From: JBBQXK01 sp038209775
GTDB taxonomy: Bacteria > Pseudomonadota > Alphaproteobacteria > Rhodobacterales > Rhodobacteraceae
Assembly: GCA_038209775.1 (NCBI GenBank)
Contig: JBBQXK010000008.1
Coordinates: 1 to 64,000 of the forward strand
DNA: 64,000 nucleotides
Direction of reading: 5' to 3'
The position numbers and the translations under genes are program-made. Of this stretch, positions 17,187-25,849 are shown piece after piece. Position 1 is the stretch's first letter. Each line of letters begins with the position of its first letter. Under the pieces are notes generated by a model. That model was not told where the DNA came from. It made no database searches and worked only from the letters and a program-made list of their open reading frames with translations.

Positions 17187-18323
17187 CTACCGCCCCCGCC
17201 AGATCCAGCCGCCGCCCAGTACCCGTGACCCCTCGGGTGCATAGAACACGCAGGCCTGACCGGGGCTGACCCCCTCTTCCGGGGACAGAAGCTCCACCTC
17301 GGCCTCGGTGTCCGACAAGGGCCGGATCACCGCCTCACGCGGGAGGCGGGTGGACCGGACGCGTGCCATCACAGGCCATTCGGTGCGCGAGGTCAGGGGC
17401 GCGTCGCCCAGCCAGTTGATTTCGCGCAGCGGCACCACACGGGTCGACAGCGCCGCCTTCGGCCCTACGATCACCCGCCGCGTCGCGGGGTCCAGCCGCA
17501 CGACATACAACGGATCCTCCAGCCCCCCGATCCCCAGCCCCTTACGCTGTCCGATGGTATAGTGGATCACCCCCCGGTGCGTGCCCAGAACGGTCCCCGC
17601 CATATCCACAATCTCACCCGGGTCCGCCGCCCCCGGCCGCAGCTTTTCGATCACTGCCGCATAATTGCCGTCGGGAACGAAACAGATGTCCTGACTGTCC
17701 GGCTTGTCCGCCACCGGCAGCCCGAACCGCGCGGCCAACGCCCGCGTTTCGGCCTTCGACTGCAGATGCCCCAACGGGAAGCGCAGGTAATCCAGTTGTG
17801 CCGGGGTGGTCGAGAACAGGAAATAGCTTTGATCCCGCGCCGCATCCGCCGCTTGGTGCAGTTCCGCCCCCGCAAGCCCCATTTTGCGCTGGATGTAATG
17901 CCCGGTCGCCATGCAATCGGCATCCAGATCGCGCGCGGTTGCCATCAGGTCCTTGAACTTCACCCGCTCGTTGCAGCGGATACAGGGCACCGGCGTGGCC
18001 CCCGCAAGATAGGCATCGGCAAACTCGTCGATCACCGCGTCGCGAAAGATGTTCTCGTAATCCAGCACATAATGCGGAAAGCCCATCGTCTCGGCCACCC
18101 GGCGCGCGTCATGGATATCGCGCCCGGCACAGCAAGCCCCCTTTTTCGCAAGGGCCGCGCCGTGGTCATAAAGCTGCAGGGTCACCCCCACCACATCATA
18201 CCCCTCAGCCGCCAGCACCGCCGCCACCACCGACGAATCAACGCCGCCCGACATCGCCACCACGACGCGGGTATCGGCAGGGGCCTTGGGCAGGCCCAGC
18301 GAATTCAGGGGTTGGTCAAGCAT
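17187..18323 (-). CDS. mnmA: tRNA-specific 2-thiouridylase MnmA
   Basis: 378 aa. MnmA thiolates U34 of tRNA-Lys, -Glu and -Gln. The PP-loop VAMSGGVDSSVVAAVLAAEGYDVVG is near the N-terminus, CIRCNERVKF carries the first catalytic Cys region, and KPDSQDICFVPDG carries the second. The ATG at 18323 is chosen over a GTG four codons earlier because AAAGG is too close to that GTG. A tRNA-Gln(UUG), a natural substrate, is encoded at 60.7 kb. Confidence 0.95.
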   Translation of the reverse strand: MLDQPLNSLGLPKAPADTRVVVAMSGGVDSSVVAAVLAAEGYDVVGVTLQLYDHGAALAKKGACCAGRDIHDARRVAETMGFPHYVLDYENIFRDAVIDEFADAYLAGATPVPCIRCNERVKFKDLMATARDLDADCMATGHYIQRKMGLAGAELHQAADAARDQSYFLFSTTPAQLDYLRFPLGHLQSKAETRALAARFGLPVADKPDSQDICFVPDGNYAAVIEKLRPGAADPGEIVDMAGTVLGTHRGVIHYTIGQRKGLGIGGLEDPLYVVRLDPATRRVIVGPKAALSTRVVPLREINWLGDAPLTSRTEWPVMARVRSTRLPREAVIRPLSDTEAEVELLSPEEGVSPGQACVFYAPEGSRVLGGGWIWRGR

Positions 18324-18447
18324 GTGCGGGGCCACCTTTCAGACCCGCTGCAATATAGGAAAATGCAACACACTCGCAACCCACGCGTTTCACCCTTGCT
18401 TAAGCGTGATCCGCCTAGAGTGGCCGTCAAGAGATGAGGGTTCCGTG

Positions 18448-18726
18448 ATGTATCTCAAACGTGTTGACGGTCCGCGTCAGATCACCCTGCCGGACGGCAG
18501 CGTGCTGTCGCGCGCCGATCTGCCTCCGGGCGACACCCGTCGTTGGGTGGCCAGCCGCAAGGCAGTCGTGGTGCGGGCCGTGGTCTATGGTCTGATCACC
18601 GAATCCGAGGCGCTGGAACGCTATGCGTTGTCGCCCGAAGAGTTCGATCTGTGGCGCCGCGCGATCGAGACGCATGGCGAGGCGGCCCTCAAGGTCACCA
18701 CGATCCAGAAGTATCGACAACTTTAG
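18448..18726 (+). CDS. sciP: CtrA inhibitor SciP (DUF1153)
   Basis: 92 aa. SciP binds CtrA and blocks RNA polymerase recruitment at CtrA-dependent promoters in Caulobacter. The whole sequence follows the family: KRVDGPRQITLPDGSVLSRA, the near-invariant DTRRWVASRKAVVVRAV, and EEFDLWRRAIETHGEAALKV ending in YRQL. ATG at 18448 has GAGGG seven bases upstream. It lies just before ctrA, the usual arrangement in this group, giving a compact activator-inhibitor pair. Confidence 0.93.
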   Translation: MYLKRVDGPRQITLPDGSVLSRADLPPGDTRRWVASRKAVVVRAVVYGLITESEALERYALSPEEFDLWRRAIETHGEAALKVTTIQKYRQL

Positions 18727-18764
18727 GTTGTTTTTCACTCAGGCTCTGGCAGAGTAACGCTCGA

Positions 18765-18791
18765 TTAACCATTGGCCTCCAATGTCGTTAA
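18765..18791 (+). promoter_or_regulatory. Dyad with CtrA-type half sites upstream of ctrA
   Basis: TTAACC at 18765 (TTAACCAT, a CtrA half-site form) and GTTAA at 18787-18791 flank an inner dyad ATTGG-CCT-CCAAT (18771-18783). The overall inverted repeat sits 31 bp before the ctrA ATG. The two TTAA boxes are 19 bp apart rather than in the canonical TTAA-N7-TTAA layout, so binding by CtrA itself (autoregulation) is plausible but not assured. Confidence 0.45.
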
Positions 18792-18821
18792 CAATGATGG
18801 CGCTGATGCGGAGTTTTGAAG

Positions 18822-19535
18822 ATGCGGTTGCTGCTGGTTGAAGATGACCCCACCACCTCGCGCAGTATCGAATTGATGCTGACCCACGCGAACCTGAACG
18901 TCTATTGCACCGACCTTGGCGAGGACGGGATCGACCTGGCCAAGCTGTATGACTACGATCTGATCCTGTTGGATCTGAATCTGCCGGACATGTCTGGCCA
19001 CGATGTGCTGCGACAGTTGCGCATGGCACGGATCGACACGCCGATCCTGATCCTGTCCGGATCTGACGATACTGACAGCAAGATCAAGGGCTTCGGCTTT
19101 GGTGCCGATGACTATATGACCAAGCCCTTCCATCGTGAGGAGCTGGTCGCGCGCATCCACGCGATCATCCGACGGTCCAAGGGCCACGCGCAATCGGTGA
19201 TCCGTACGGGCAAGGTGGCGATCAACCTTGATGCCAAGACCGTGGAGGTTGAAGGCAAGACGGTGCATCTGACCGGCAAGGAATATCAGATGCTGGAACT
19301 GCTGTCCTTGCGCAAGGGCACCACGCTTACCAAGGAGATGTTCCTTAATCACCTGTACGGCGGGATGGATGAGCCGGAACTCAAGATCATCGACGTGTTC
19401 ATCTGCAAGTTGCGGAAAAAGCTGGCCGAGGCGACCGGCGGGCAGAACCACATCGAAACGGTCTGGGGTCGCGGCTATGTGCTGCGCGATCCGGGTCCGG
19501 CCACTGCGATGCCGCGTCTTGCCATCGGCGCCTGA
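18822..19535 (+). CDS. ctrA: Cell-cycle response regulator CtrA
   Basis: 237 aa. CtrA is the master OmpR-type regulator of cell-cycle, motility and gene-transfer-agent genes in alphaproteobacteria. The receiver domain (1-~120) has the acidic pocket (EDD, residues 7-9), the phospho-acceptor Asp51 in LILLDLNLPDMSG, and KPF. The winged-helix DNA-binding domain is at about 125-225 (LTGKEYQMLELLSLRKGTTL, KIIDVFICKLRKKL). ATG at 18822 gives the standard MRLLLVEDD start. The C-terminus ends IGA rather than the AA that marks Caulobacter CtrA for ClpXP, so its turnover may differ. Confidence 0.95.
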   Translation: MRLLLVEDDPTTSRSIELMLTHANLNVYCTDLGEDGIDLAKLYDYDLILLDLNLPDMSGHDVLRQLRMARIDTPILILSGSDDTDSKIKGFGFGADDYMTKPFHREELVARIHAIIRRSKGHAQSVIRTGKVAINLDAKTVEVEGKTVHLTGKEYQMLELLSLRKGTTLTKEMFLNHLYGGMDEPELKIIDVFICKLRKKLAEATGGQNHIETVWGRGYVLRDPGPATAMPRLAIGA

Positions 19536-19590
19536 CTTGTCCTGACCCCGCCCTGCCCCTATGCATTGGGCATGGGCGGGGAGGGTGCGG

Positions 19591-21723
19591 ATGACGGGCG
19601 GGACAGCCATCGACGAGATGACCGAGGGGCAGGCGATGGCCGAATGGGCTATCCTGGTGCCGCGCGTGCTGGATGCCAACCGGGCCTATCACCGTGACGA
19701 TGCGCCGGACCTGACGGATGCCGAATACGACCTGATGAAACGGCGGCTGGCAGCGCTTGAGGCAGCATTTCCGGCCATCGAGCGGGCAATGACGATGCAA
19801 AGCCCGACCGGGATGGTCGGCGCACCTGTGGCCGAGGGATTCACTAAGGTCACCCATGCGGTGCCGATGCTGTCGCTGGAAAATGCCTTTGATCCCGGTG
19901 ATGTGACCGATTTCGATGACCGCATCCGCCGGTTTCTGGGCCATCAGGATGCCATCGCGTACACCGCTGAACCAAAGATCGACGGCCTGTCTCTGTCGTT
20001 GCGCTATGAGGGCGGTGTCCTGGTGCAGGCAGCCACAAGGGGCGATGGCGAGACGGGCGAGAATGTCACCGAAAACGCCCGCACCATTGCCGATATCCCG
20101 ACGCAGCTGACCGGCGCACCCACGATCCTTGAGGTGCGGGGTGAGGTTTACATGTCGCATGCCGACTTTGCTGCGCTGAACGCCCGGCAGGTGGCAAAGG
20201 GCGACAAGACCTTTGCCAACCCCCGCAACGCCGCCGTAGGCAGCCTGCGCCAGCTTGACCCCACCATCACCGCCGCGCGACCGCTGCGGTTTTTTGCCTA
20301 CACCTGGGGGGCGCTGTCGGAACCGCTGTCGGACACCCAGACCGGGGCCATCGCGCATCTGGCCACCTTGGGGTTTCCGACCAATCCCCTGACCCACCGC
20401 GTCACCGGCCCCGAGGCGTTGCTGGCGCAGCACGCGCTGATCAAGGGACAGCGGGCGACGCTTGGCTATGATATCGACGGCGTCGTCTACAAGGTTGACG
20501 ATCTTGCCCTGCAGGCGCGGCTCGGGTTCCGCTCGAACACCCCTCGTTGGGCCATCGCGCACAAGTTTCCTGCCGAACTGGCCTGGACCCGGCTTGAGGC
20601 TATCGACATCCAGGTCGGGCGAACCGGGGCACTGTCCCCCGTTGCGCGCCTGTCGCCGGTTACGGTCGGCGGGGTCGTCGTGCAGAACGCGACCTTGCAC
20701 AATGAGGATTACATCGCCGGGCATGGCGCCAAGGGCCAGCCCATCCGCGAGGGGCGCGATATCCGGGTGGGCGACTGGGTGCAGGTTTACCGGGCGGGCG
20801 ACGTGATCCCCAAGGTGGCCGATGTTGACCTGGCGCGTCGGCCTGCGGACGCCGTGCCCTATGTGTTCCCCGACACCTGTCCCGAATGCGGCAGCCCTGC
20901 GGTGCGTGATCCGGGCGATGCCGTACGCCGCTGCACCGGCGGCCTTGTCTGCCCGGCACAGGCGGTTGAGCGGCTGAAGCATTTCGTGTCACGCGGGGCC
21001 TTCGATATCGAGGGGTTGGGGGCCAAGCAGATCGAGATGTTCTTTCGCGATGAGGATCTTGCGGTCAAGGCACCCGCCGATATCTTCACCATTGCCGCAA
21101 GAGACGCTGACAACCCATTGCGAAAGCTGAAAAACCGCAATGGATTTGGTGATCAGTCAACGGCCAACCTCTTTGCGGCGATCGACGCGCGCCGGTCCGT
21201 GCCGCTGGACCGCTTCATCTTTGCGCTTGGCCTTCGCCATGTGGGCGAGGTTGCCGCAGGTGTGATCGCCCGCCACTATGGCACATGGGACGCGACCGAG
21301 GCTGCGCTGACGGCGGCGCAGGTTGGCGAGGGGCCTGAATGGCAGGATCTGACGTCGGTTGACGGCGTGGGTGATGTTCTGGCGGCCAGTCTGGTGACCG
21401 CCTTTGCCAACCCGGCCGAACGCGCGGCCATCGACGCGCTTGCCACCCATCTGACGATCACCCCCGTCGCCCCCCGTGCCCGCGCCGACAGCCCTGTTGC
21501 GGGCAAGACCGTGGTGTTCACCGGCACACTTGAACGGATGAGCCGGGCCGAGGCCAAGGCGCGGGCCGAGACACTGGGGGCCAAGGTGGCCGGGTCGGTC
21601 AGTGCCAAGACCGATTATCTGGTGGCCGGGCCGGGGGCGGGGTCCAAGGCGAAAGAGGCCGCGCGCCTGGGTATCACGGTGCTGGACGAAGCCGCCTGGC
21701 TTGCCCTTGTCGGCGACGCATGA
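19591..21723 (+). CDS. ligA: NAD-dependent DNA ligase LigA
   Basis: 710 aa. LigA seals nicks with NAD+ during replication and repair. The adenylated Lys is Lys129 in AEPKIDGLSLSLRY; the OB fold and the zinc finger with four Cys (CPECG...C...C, around residues 430-455) follow, then HhH repeats and a C-terminal BRCT domain (VAGKTVVFTGTLERMSRAEA). ATG at 19591 is chosen because GGGGAGGG precedes it; an in-frame ATG at 19561 lacks this. recG overlaps the stop by four bases. Confidence 0.96.
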   Translation: MTGGTAIDEMTEGQAMAEWAILVPRVLDANRAYHRDDAPDLTDAEYDLMKRRLAALEAAFPAIERAMTMQSPTGMVGAPVAEGFTKVTHAVPMLSLENAFDPGDVTDFDDRIRRFLGHQDAIAYTAEPKIDGLSLSLRYEGGVLVQAATRGDGETGENVTENARTIADIPTQLTGAPTILEVRGEVYMSHADFAALNARQVAKGDKTFANPRNAAVGSLRQLDPTITAARPLRFFAYTWGALSEPLSDTQTGAIAHLATLGFPTNPLTHRVTGPEALLAQHALIKGQRATLGYDIDGVVYKVDDLALQARLGFRSNTPRWAIAHKFPAELAWTRLEAIDIQVGRTGALSPVARLSPVTVGGVVVQNATLHNEDYIAGHGAKGQPIREGRDIRVGDWVQVYRAGDVIPKVADVDLARRPADAVPYVFPDTCPECGSPAVRDPGDAVRRCTGGLVCPAQAVERLKHFVSRGAFDIEGLGAKQIEMFFRDEDLAVKAPADIFTIAARDADNPLRKLKNRNGFGDQSTANLFAAIDARRSVPLDRFIFALGLRHVGEVAAGVIARHYGTWDATEAALTAAQVGEGPEWQDLTSVDGVGDVLAASLVTAFANPAERAAIDALATHLTITPVAPRARADSPVAGKTVVFTGTLERMSRAEAKARAETLGAKVAGSVSAKTDYLVAGPGAGSKAKEAARLGITVLDEAAWLALVGDA

Positions 21724-23807
21724 GCCGCCCGGAAATCCTGTTCCCCCTGTTCGCAGGCCTTGAAACGCTGCCCGGCGTCGGCGCGCGGATTGCCGAGGCG
21801 CTGCAGGGTCTGGGGGTTGAGCGGCCCAAGGACCTTCTGTTCCTCTTGCCACATTCCGGCATCGACCGCACCCGCCGCAATTCGCTGCGCGAGGTGACAC
21901 CGCCCGCCACCGTGACGGTCGAGGTCACCGTCGGCGCGCATAACCCGCCCAAGACCCGCGGGCGGCCATACCGGATTTTCGTGCGCGATGAGGTGCTTGA
22001 GTTTCAACTGGTCTATTTCCACGCGCGTGCCGAGTTTCTGCAGGCGCTGCTGCCCACCGGCCAGCGCAGGCTGATCTCGGGCAAGGTCGAACTGTTCGAC
22101 GGCATGGCCCAGATGGTGCATCCCGACCATGTGCTGCGCCTGGAGGAGGCTGCTGACCTGCCGGCCTATGAGGCTGTCTATCCCCTGTCGGGCGGCCTTA
22201 CCCAAAAACAGGTGGCCAAGGCCTGTGCCGGCGCGCTGACCCGTGCCTCCGATCTGGCCGAGTGGATCGACCCTGGTCTGATGCAGCGCGAAGGCTGGCC
22301 CTCATGGCGGCAAGCCGTTACCAAAGCCCATGCGCCCGCCACTGCCGCCGACCTTGCCCCCGATGCCCCGGCACGACAGCGTCTGGCCTATGACGAGCTG
22401 TTCGCCCATCAGTTGACCCTGTCGCTGGCCCGCGCCGCGATGCGCCGGGGCAAGGGTGTGGCAACCAGGGGCACCGGCATGCTGCAGGCGCGGGTTCTGG
22501 GAAACCTGCCCTATGCCCCCACCGCCGCCCAGACCCGTGCCGTGGCCGAGATTGCCGCCGACATGGCGGCCCCTCTGCGGATGAACCGGCTGCTGCAGGG
22601 CGATGTCGGGTCAGGCAAGACACTGGTGGCGCTGTTGGCACTGGTGGTCGCGGCAGAGGCGGGGGGGCAGGGCGTGCTGATGGCCCCGACCGAAATCCTT
22701 GCGCGCCAGCACCTTGAGGGGCTGATGCCGCTGGCCGAGGCAGCGGGCCTGCGCCTTGCCATCCTTACCGGCCGCGACAAGGGGGCCGAGCGTGAGGGCA
22801 AGCTTGCCGATCTGGCGGCGGGGCTGATCCACATTCTGGTGGGCACTCATGCCGTGTTCCAACGCGATGTGGTGTTTGACGACCTGCGCCTTGTGGTGGT
22901 CGACGAACAGCACCGCTTTGGCGTGGCACAGCGGATGGAGTTGGGGGCAAAGGGGACGGCGACCGATGTGCTGGTGATGACCGCCACGCCCATCCCGCGC
23001 AGTCTGGCGCTGGCCAGTTACGGCGACATGGATGTGTCGGTGCTGGATGAAAAGCCGGCGGGCCGGCTGCCGGTGAAAACCGCGCTGATCGCCGCCGAGC
23101 GGATGGATGAGGTGGTGGCGCATCTGGCCCGCGCGGTGGCCGAAGGGCGGCAGGCCTATTGGGTCTGCCCCTTGGTCGAGGATTCCGAGGTGATGGACCT
23201 GACCTCGGCGGAAGCGCGCTTTGCCGCACTGCGGGCGGCGTTCGGTGACGGGGTGGTGGGCCTTGTCCACGGCCAGATGCCCGCCGCCGACAAGGACGCC
23301 GCGATGGCGCGGTTTGTTTCGGGTGACACCAAAGTGCTGGTGGCCACAACGGTGATCGAGGTGGGGGTGAACGTGCCCAATGCGTCGATCATGGTGGTCG
23401 AGGGGGCCGAAACCTTTGGTCTGGCGCAGTTGCACCAGTTGCGCGGGCGGGTTGGGCGGGGGGCAGCCGCGTCGACCTGTCTTTTGATGTATCAGGCACC
23501 GCTTGGTGAAAGCTCGGCCCGCAGGCTCAAGACCCTGCGCGATACCGAGGATGGGTTCCGCATTGCCGAAGAGGATTTGGCAATGCGCGGTGCAGGCGAT
23601 CTGATCGGCACGGCGCAATCCGGGCTGCCGCGGTTCCGGGTGGCGGATCTTGAGCGGCAGACGGCGCTGATGGCAGTGGCGCAAAGCGATGCGCGAAAGC
23701 TTTTGGTTGATGATCCGGCGCTGGAATCGGCGCGTGGGCGGGCAGCGCGGGTGTTGTTGTGGCTGCTGGATCAGGATCGGGCGATCAGGTTGATTTCGGT
23801 GGGCTGA
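21720..23807 (+). CDS. recG: ATP-dependent DNA helicase RecG
   Basis: 695 aa. RecG remodels stalled replication forks and branch-migrates Holliday junctions. The N-terminal wedge domain is followed by the helicase core: GDVGSGKTLVAL (Walker A), VVDEQHRFG (Walker B), TATPIPRSLAL (motif III), and later QLRGRVGRG. Length matches the family (about 690). The ATGA overlap with ligA suggests co-expression of two DNA-maintenance enzymes. Confidence 0.96.
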   Translation: MSRPEILFPLFAGLETLPGVGARIAEALQGLGVERPKDLLFLLPHSGIDRTRRNSLREVTPPATVTVEVTVGAHNPPKTRGRPYRIFVRDEVLEFQLVYFHARAEFLQALLPTGQRRLISGKVELFDGMAQMVHPDHVLRLEEAADLPAYEAVYPLSGGLTQKQVAKACAGALTRASDLAEWIDPGLMQREGWPSWRQAVTKAHAPATAADLAPDAPARQRLAYDELFAHQLTLSLARAAMRRGKGVATRGTGMLQARVLGNLPYAPTAAQTRAVAEIAADMAAPLRMNRLLQGDVGSGKTLVALLALVVAAEAGGQGVLMAPTEILARQHLEGLMPLAEAAGLRLAILTGRDKGAEREGKLADLAAGLIHILVGTHAVFQRDVVFDDLRLVVVDEQHRFGVAQRMELGAKGTATDVLVMTATPIPRSLALASYGDMDVSVLDEKPAGRLPVKTALIAAERMDEVVAHLARAVAEGRQAYWVCPLVEDSEVMDLTSAEARFAALRAAFGDGVVGLVHGQMPAADKDAAMARFVSGDTKVLVATTVIEVGVNVPNASIMVVEGAETFGLAQLHQLRGRVGRGAAASTCLLMYQAPLGESSARRLKTLRDTEDGFRIAEEDLAMRGAGDLIGTAQSGLPRFRVADLERQTALMAVAQSDARKLLVDDPALESARGRAARVLLWLLDQDRAIRLISVG

Positions 23808-23836
23808 GGTGCGAAGATCATCCTTTGTCCGCAAAT

Positions 23837-23851
23837 GTTCTATTAATGTTC
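23837..23851. promoter_or_regulatory. SOS (LexA) box of alphaproteobacterial type, GTTC-N7-GTTC
   Basis: GTTC at 23837-23840 and 23848-23851 are separated by exactly seven bases (TATTAAT). GTTC-N7-GTTC is the established LexA operator of Rhodobacter and related alphaproteobacteria. It lies 58 bp upstream of the ATG of the small membrane-protein gene, in an AT-rich patch after recG, and would overlap a promoter serving that gene. Chance occurrence cannot be excluded for an eight-base pattern in 64 kb, but the promoter position is telling. Confidence 0.55.
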
Positions 23852-23909
23852 TTTACATCATCCGCAAGATATGAGAACAAGATGGCAACAAAAGCAAAGG
23901 AGTTGCCAG

Positions 23910-24032
23910 ATGCTGAACGAAGTCAAGGCGGCAGTCGAACGGTCTTCTACCACCATGCTGCAGGATGTCGCCGGCGTGGTCTCGCTCTTTGCGATGGTTT
24001 TCCTCGGGCTGTCGATGCCGGGGCTTTTCTGA
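23910..24032 (+). CDS. 40-aa single-span membrane protein behind an SOS-type box
   Basis: 40 aa. An ATG at 23910 follows AAAGGAG by seven bases, an excellent ribosome-binding site. The peptide starts MLNEVKAAVERSS, an amphipathic charged N-terminus, and ends with one hydrophobic span (VAGVVSLFAMVFLGLSMPGLF). The stop is followed about 100 bp later by a strong terminator. Its size and layout recall SidA, the 29-aa LexA-controlled inner-membrane cell-division inhibitor of Caulobacter, though I see no clear sequence identity. Function is unknown; the gene itself looks real. Confidence 0.65.
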   Translation: MLNEVKAAVERSSTTMLQDVAGVVSLFAMVFLGLSMPGLF

Positions 24033-24136
24033 CGATACTGCCTGCGATCTGCGTACCTCGGGCCCGCTGCACTTGTCCCGGTGCAGCCCTGCGCGCCTTG
24101 CCTCGCGCCACACGGCCCTACCAGATGCGCGACTTG

Positions 24137-24169
24137 CCGCCGCCTTCCCCGGAAGGCGGCGGTTTTTTT
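24137..24169 (+). terminator. Rho-independent terminator
   Basis: CCGCCGCCTTCC (24137-24148) pairs with GGAAGGCGGCGG (24151-24162), leaving a very short loop, and is followed by seven T residues (24163-24169). This is the strongest classical terminator in this part of the window and closes the ligA-recG-small-protein transcript before the oppositely oriented NifU-like gene, whose stop codon it abuts. Confidence 0.85.
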
Positions 24170-24626
24170 ATCCCTGAGCCGCCGTTGCGGCCCCTTCGGC
24201 CAGAGCCACAGCCTCGGCCGCCGCCTCCATCGCCAGAAGGATCGACGCATGCCGGTTCCGGTAGTCGCGCGCCGGCAGCAGCACCTCGAACCCGTCCCAC
24301 GGGGCAGGCGGCACCGGGCCTGCATCCTTGAGCATCGCGCGCAGAGCATCGCGCCCGGCCTCGATCTCGGCCCGGGTCCGCCCGATCAGCGCCTGCCCCA
24401 TCACCGACGCCGCCGCTTGCCCAAGAGCGCAGGCTTTGACGTCCTGCGCAAATCCTGAAACCCGGCCTGCGTCCAGCATGACATCCACGGTCACGACCGA
24501 TCCGCACAACGGCGAGCGTCGCCGTGACATCCCTTGGGGTGCAGGCAGGCGCCCGGTATGGGGAACATCGGCGGCCAGTTCCAGAATCCGGCCGGAATAG
24601 AGCTTGATCAGATCGCTGTCGCTCAT
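24168..24626 (-). CDS. NifU N-terminal-like iron-sulfur cluster assembly scaffold protein
   Basis: 152 aa. The IscU/SufU fold is suggested by SPLCGSVVTVDV and KACALGQAAASVMGQALIG, which supply the first two cluster-ligand Cys. The third Cys position typical of SufU/IscU is occupied by RHASILLAMEA, so the classical three-Cys site is incomplete. Such variants are common in this family of bacteria in my recollection. The ATG at 24626 is preceded by GGGGGAAG; a GTG one codon earlier is possible. It diverges from hisI with a 62-bp gap. Confidence 0.8.
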   Translation of the reverse strand: MSDSDLIKLYSGRILELAADVPHTGRLPAPQGMSRRRSPLCGSVVTVDVMLDAGRVSGFAQDVKACALGQAAASVMGQALIGRTRAEIEAGRDALRAMLKDAGPVPPAPWDGFEVLLPARDYRNRHASILLAMEAAAEAVALAEGAATAAQG

Positions 24627-24688
24627 CACTTCCCCCTGTGCAAAGGGAAAGATAGACCGATTGCAGCACCTTGCAAAGGACCCCGCCC

Positions 24689-25045
24689 ATGCCCTTCGAT
24701 CCTGCCTCGCTGAAATATGATGCCCTTGGCCTGATCCCGGTCGTGGCGCAAGACCATCTGACCCGCGAAGTGCTGATGTTCGCCTGGATGAATGCAGGGG
24801 CCGTCGCCCAGACGCTGGAAAGCGGGCGGGTTACCTATTGGTCGCGGTCGCGGGCGGCGTTCTGGGTCAAGGGCGAAACCTCGGGGCATGTGCAGGCGCT
24901 GGTTGAAATGCGGATCGACTGTGACCGCGATTGCCTGCTGGTTCTGGTCGACCAGACGGGGCCGGCCTGCCACACCAACCGGCAAAGCTGTTTCTACACG
25001 GCGCTGCGCGACGGCGCAGAGGTGCAGATCCTCGACCCGCTATAG
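24689..25045 (+). CDS. hisI: Phosphoribosyl-AMP cyclohydrolase
   Basis: 118 aa. HisI opens the purine ring of phosphoribosyl-AMP, the third step of histidine synthesis. WSRSRAAFWVKGETSGH, RIDCDRDCLLVLVDQTG and ACHTNRQSCFYT contain the conserved metal-binding Asp/Cys residues. ATG at 24689 follows AAAGGA by eight bases, and an upstream in-frame start is not needed. It stands alone, without other his genes here, and its 3' end overlaps that of gluQ by six bases on the opposite strand. Confidence 0.95.
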   Translation: MPFDPASLKYDALGLIPVVAQDHLTREVLMFAWMNAGAVAQTLESGRVTYWSRSRAAFWVKGETSGHVQALVEMRIDCDRDCLLVLVDQTGPACHTNRQSCFYTALRDGAEVQILDPL

Positions 25046-25849
25046 CCCCACCATCCGCCGGATATCGGCAGGGCTGGCTCCGTCTGCCCGGTACAGGGAC
25101 AGCGCCCGCGCATCGTCGCGTTTGGCCAAGCGGTTGCCGTCATTGTCCCGGATAAGTTCATGATGGTGGTAACTTGGCGTCGGAAGCTCAAGCAACCTCT
25201 GAAGAACCAGATGGATCGCGGTGGCCGTGAAAAGATCAGCCCCTCGCGTCACCAGTGTAACACCTTGTTCCGCATCATCGACCACGACGGCAACATGATA
25301 GGAGGTCCCGATATCCCGACGCGCCAGCACGATATCACCGACCGATCGCACCAGATCATCACCATACCTGTGCTGTCCGGCATGGAGCGGCCCCGTCTCG
25401 TGAAACGACACTCCACCCAGACGCGCCATCGCCGCCGCCATATCCAGCCGGATCGCCGCGCCCGCAACCGCGTGCCCCTTACCCCGGCAAGTGCCCGGAT
25501 AGACCGGCCCCTCTGGCCCCTCTTGCGGCGCGCTGATGGCAGCCCGGATATCGGCGCGGGTGCAGGTGCAGGCATAAGCCATTCCCATCGCCAGAAGCCG
25601 GTCCACGGCCGCCCGATACTGCGCCAGGCGTTCCGACTGGCGCAGAACGGGTTCCTCCCACCGCAGGCCAAGCCATTGAAGATCATAGAAGATCGCCCGC
25701 TCCCAATCGGGACGGCACCGCGCCACGTCGATATCCTCGATCCGCAGCAGAAACCGCGTGCCCCGCGCGGCGGCGGCCAGTGCGGCAAAGGCATGGCCCA
25801 GATGCAACGGCCCTGTGGGGGATGGGGCAAAGCGGGTTACGTCAGCCAT
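25040..25849 (-). CDS. gluQ: Glutamyl-Q tRNA(Asp) synthetase
   Basis: 269 aa. GluQRS attaches glutamate to queuosine at position 34 of tRNA-Asp. It is a shortened class I GluRS without the anticodon-binding domain. FAPSPTGPLHLGHAFAA carries the HIGH motif, CTCTRADI with a later YPGTC supplies zinc-binding residues, and NRLAKRDDA replaces KMSKS. The likely substrate, tRNA-Asp(GUC), is encoded at 44.8 kb. The start overlaps the 3' end of trmFO by 13 bp. Confidence 0.92.
   Translation of the reverse strand: MADVTRFAPSPTGPLHLGHAFAALAAAARGTRFLLRIEDIDVARCRPDWERAIFYDLQWLGLRWEEPVLRQSERLAQYRAAVDRLLAMGMAYACTCTRADIRAAISAPQEGPEGPVYPGTCRGKGHAVAGAAIRLDMAAAMARLGGVSFHETGPLHAGQHRYGDDLVRSVGDIVLARRDIGTSYHVAVVVDDAEQGVTLVTRGADLFTATAIHLVLQRLLELPTPSYHHHELIRDNDGNRLAKRDDARALSLYRADGASPADIRRMVGL

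Noticed and set aside
18724..18821. Canonical CtrA box TTAA-N7-TTAA upstream of ctrA
   Set aside because: The two TTAA half-sites are 19 bp apart, so the canonical spacing is not met; kept only as a candidate dyad.
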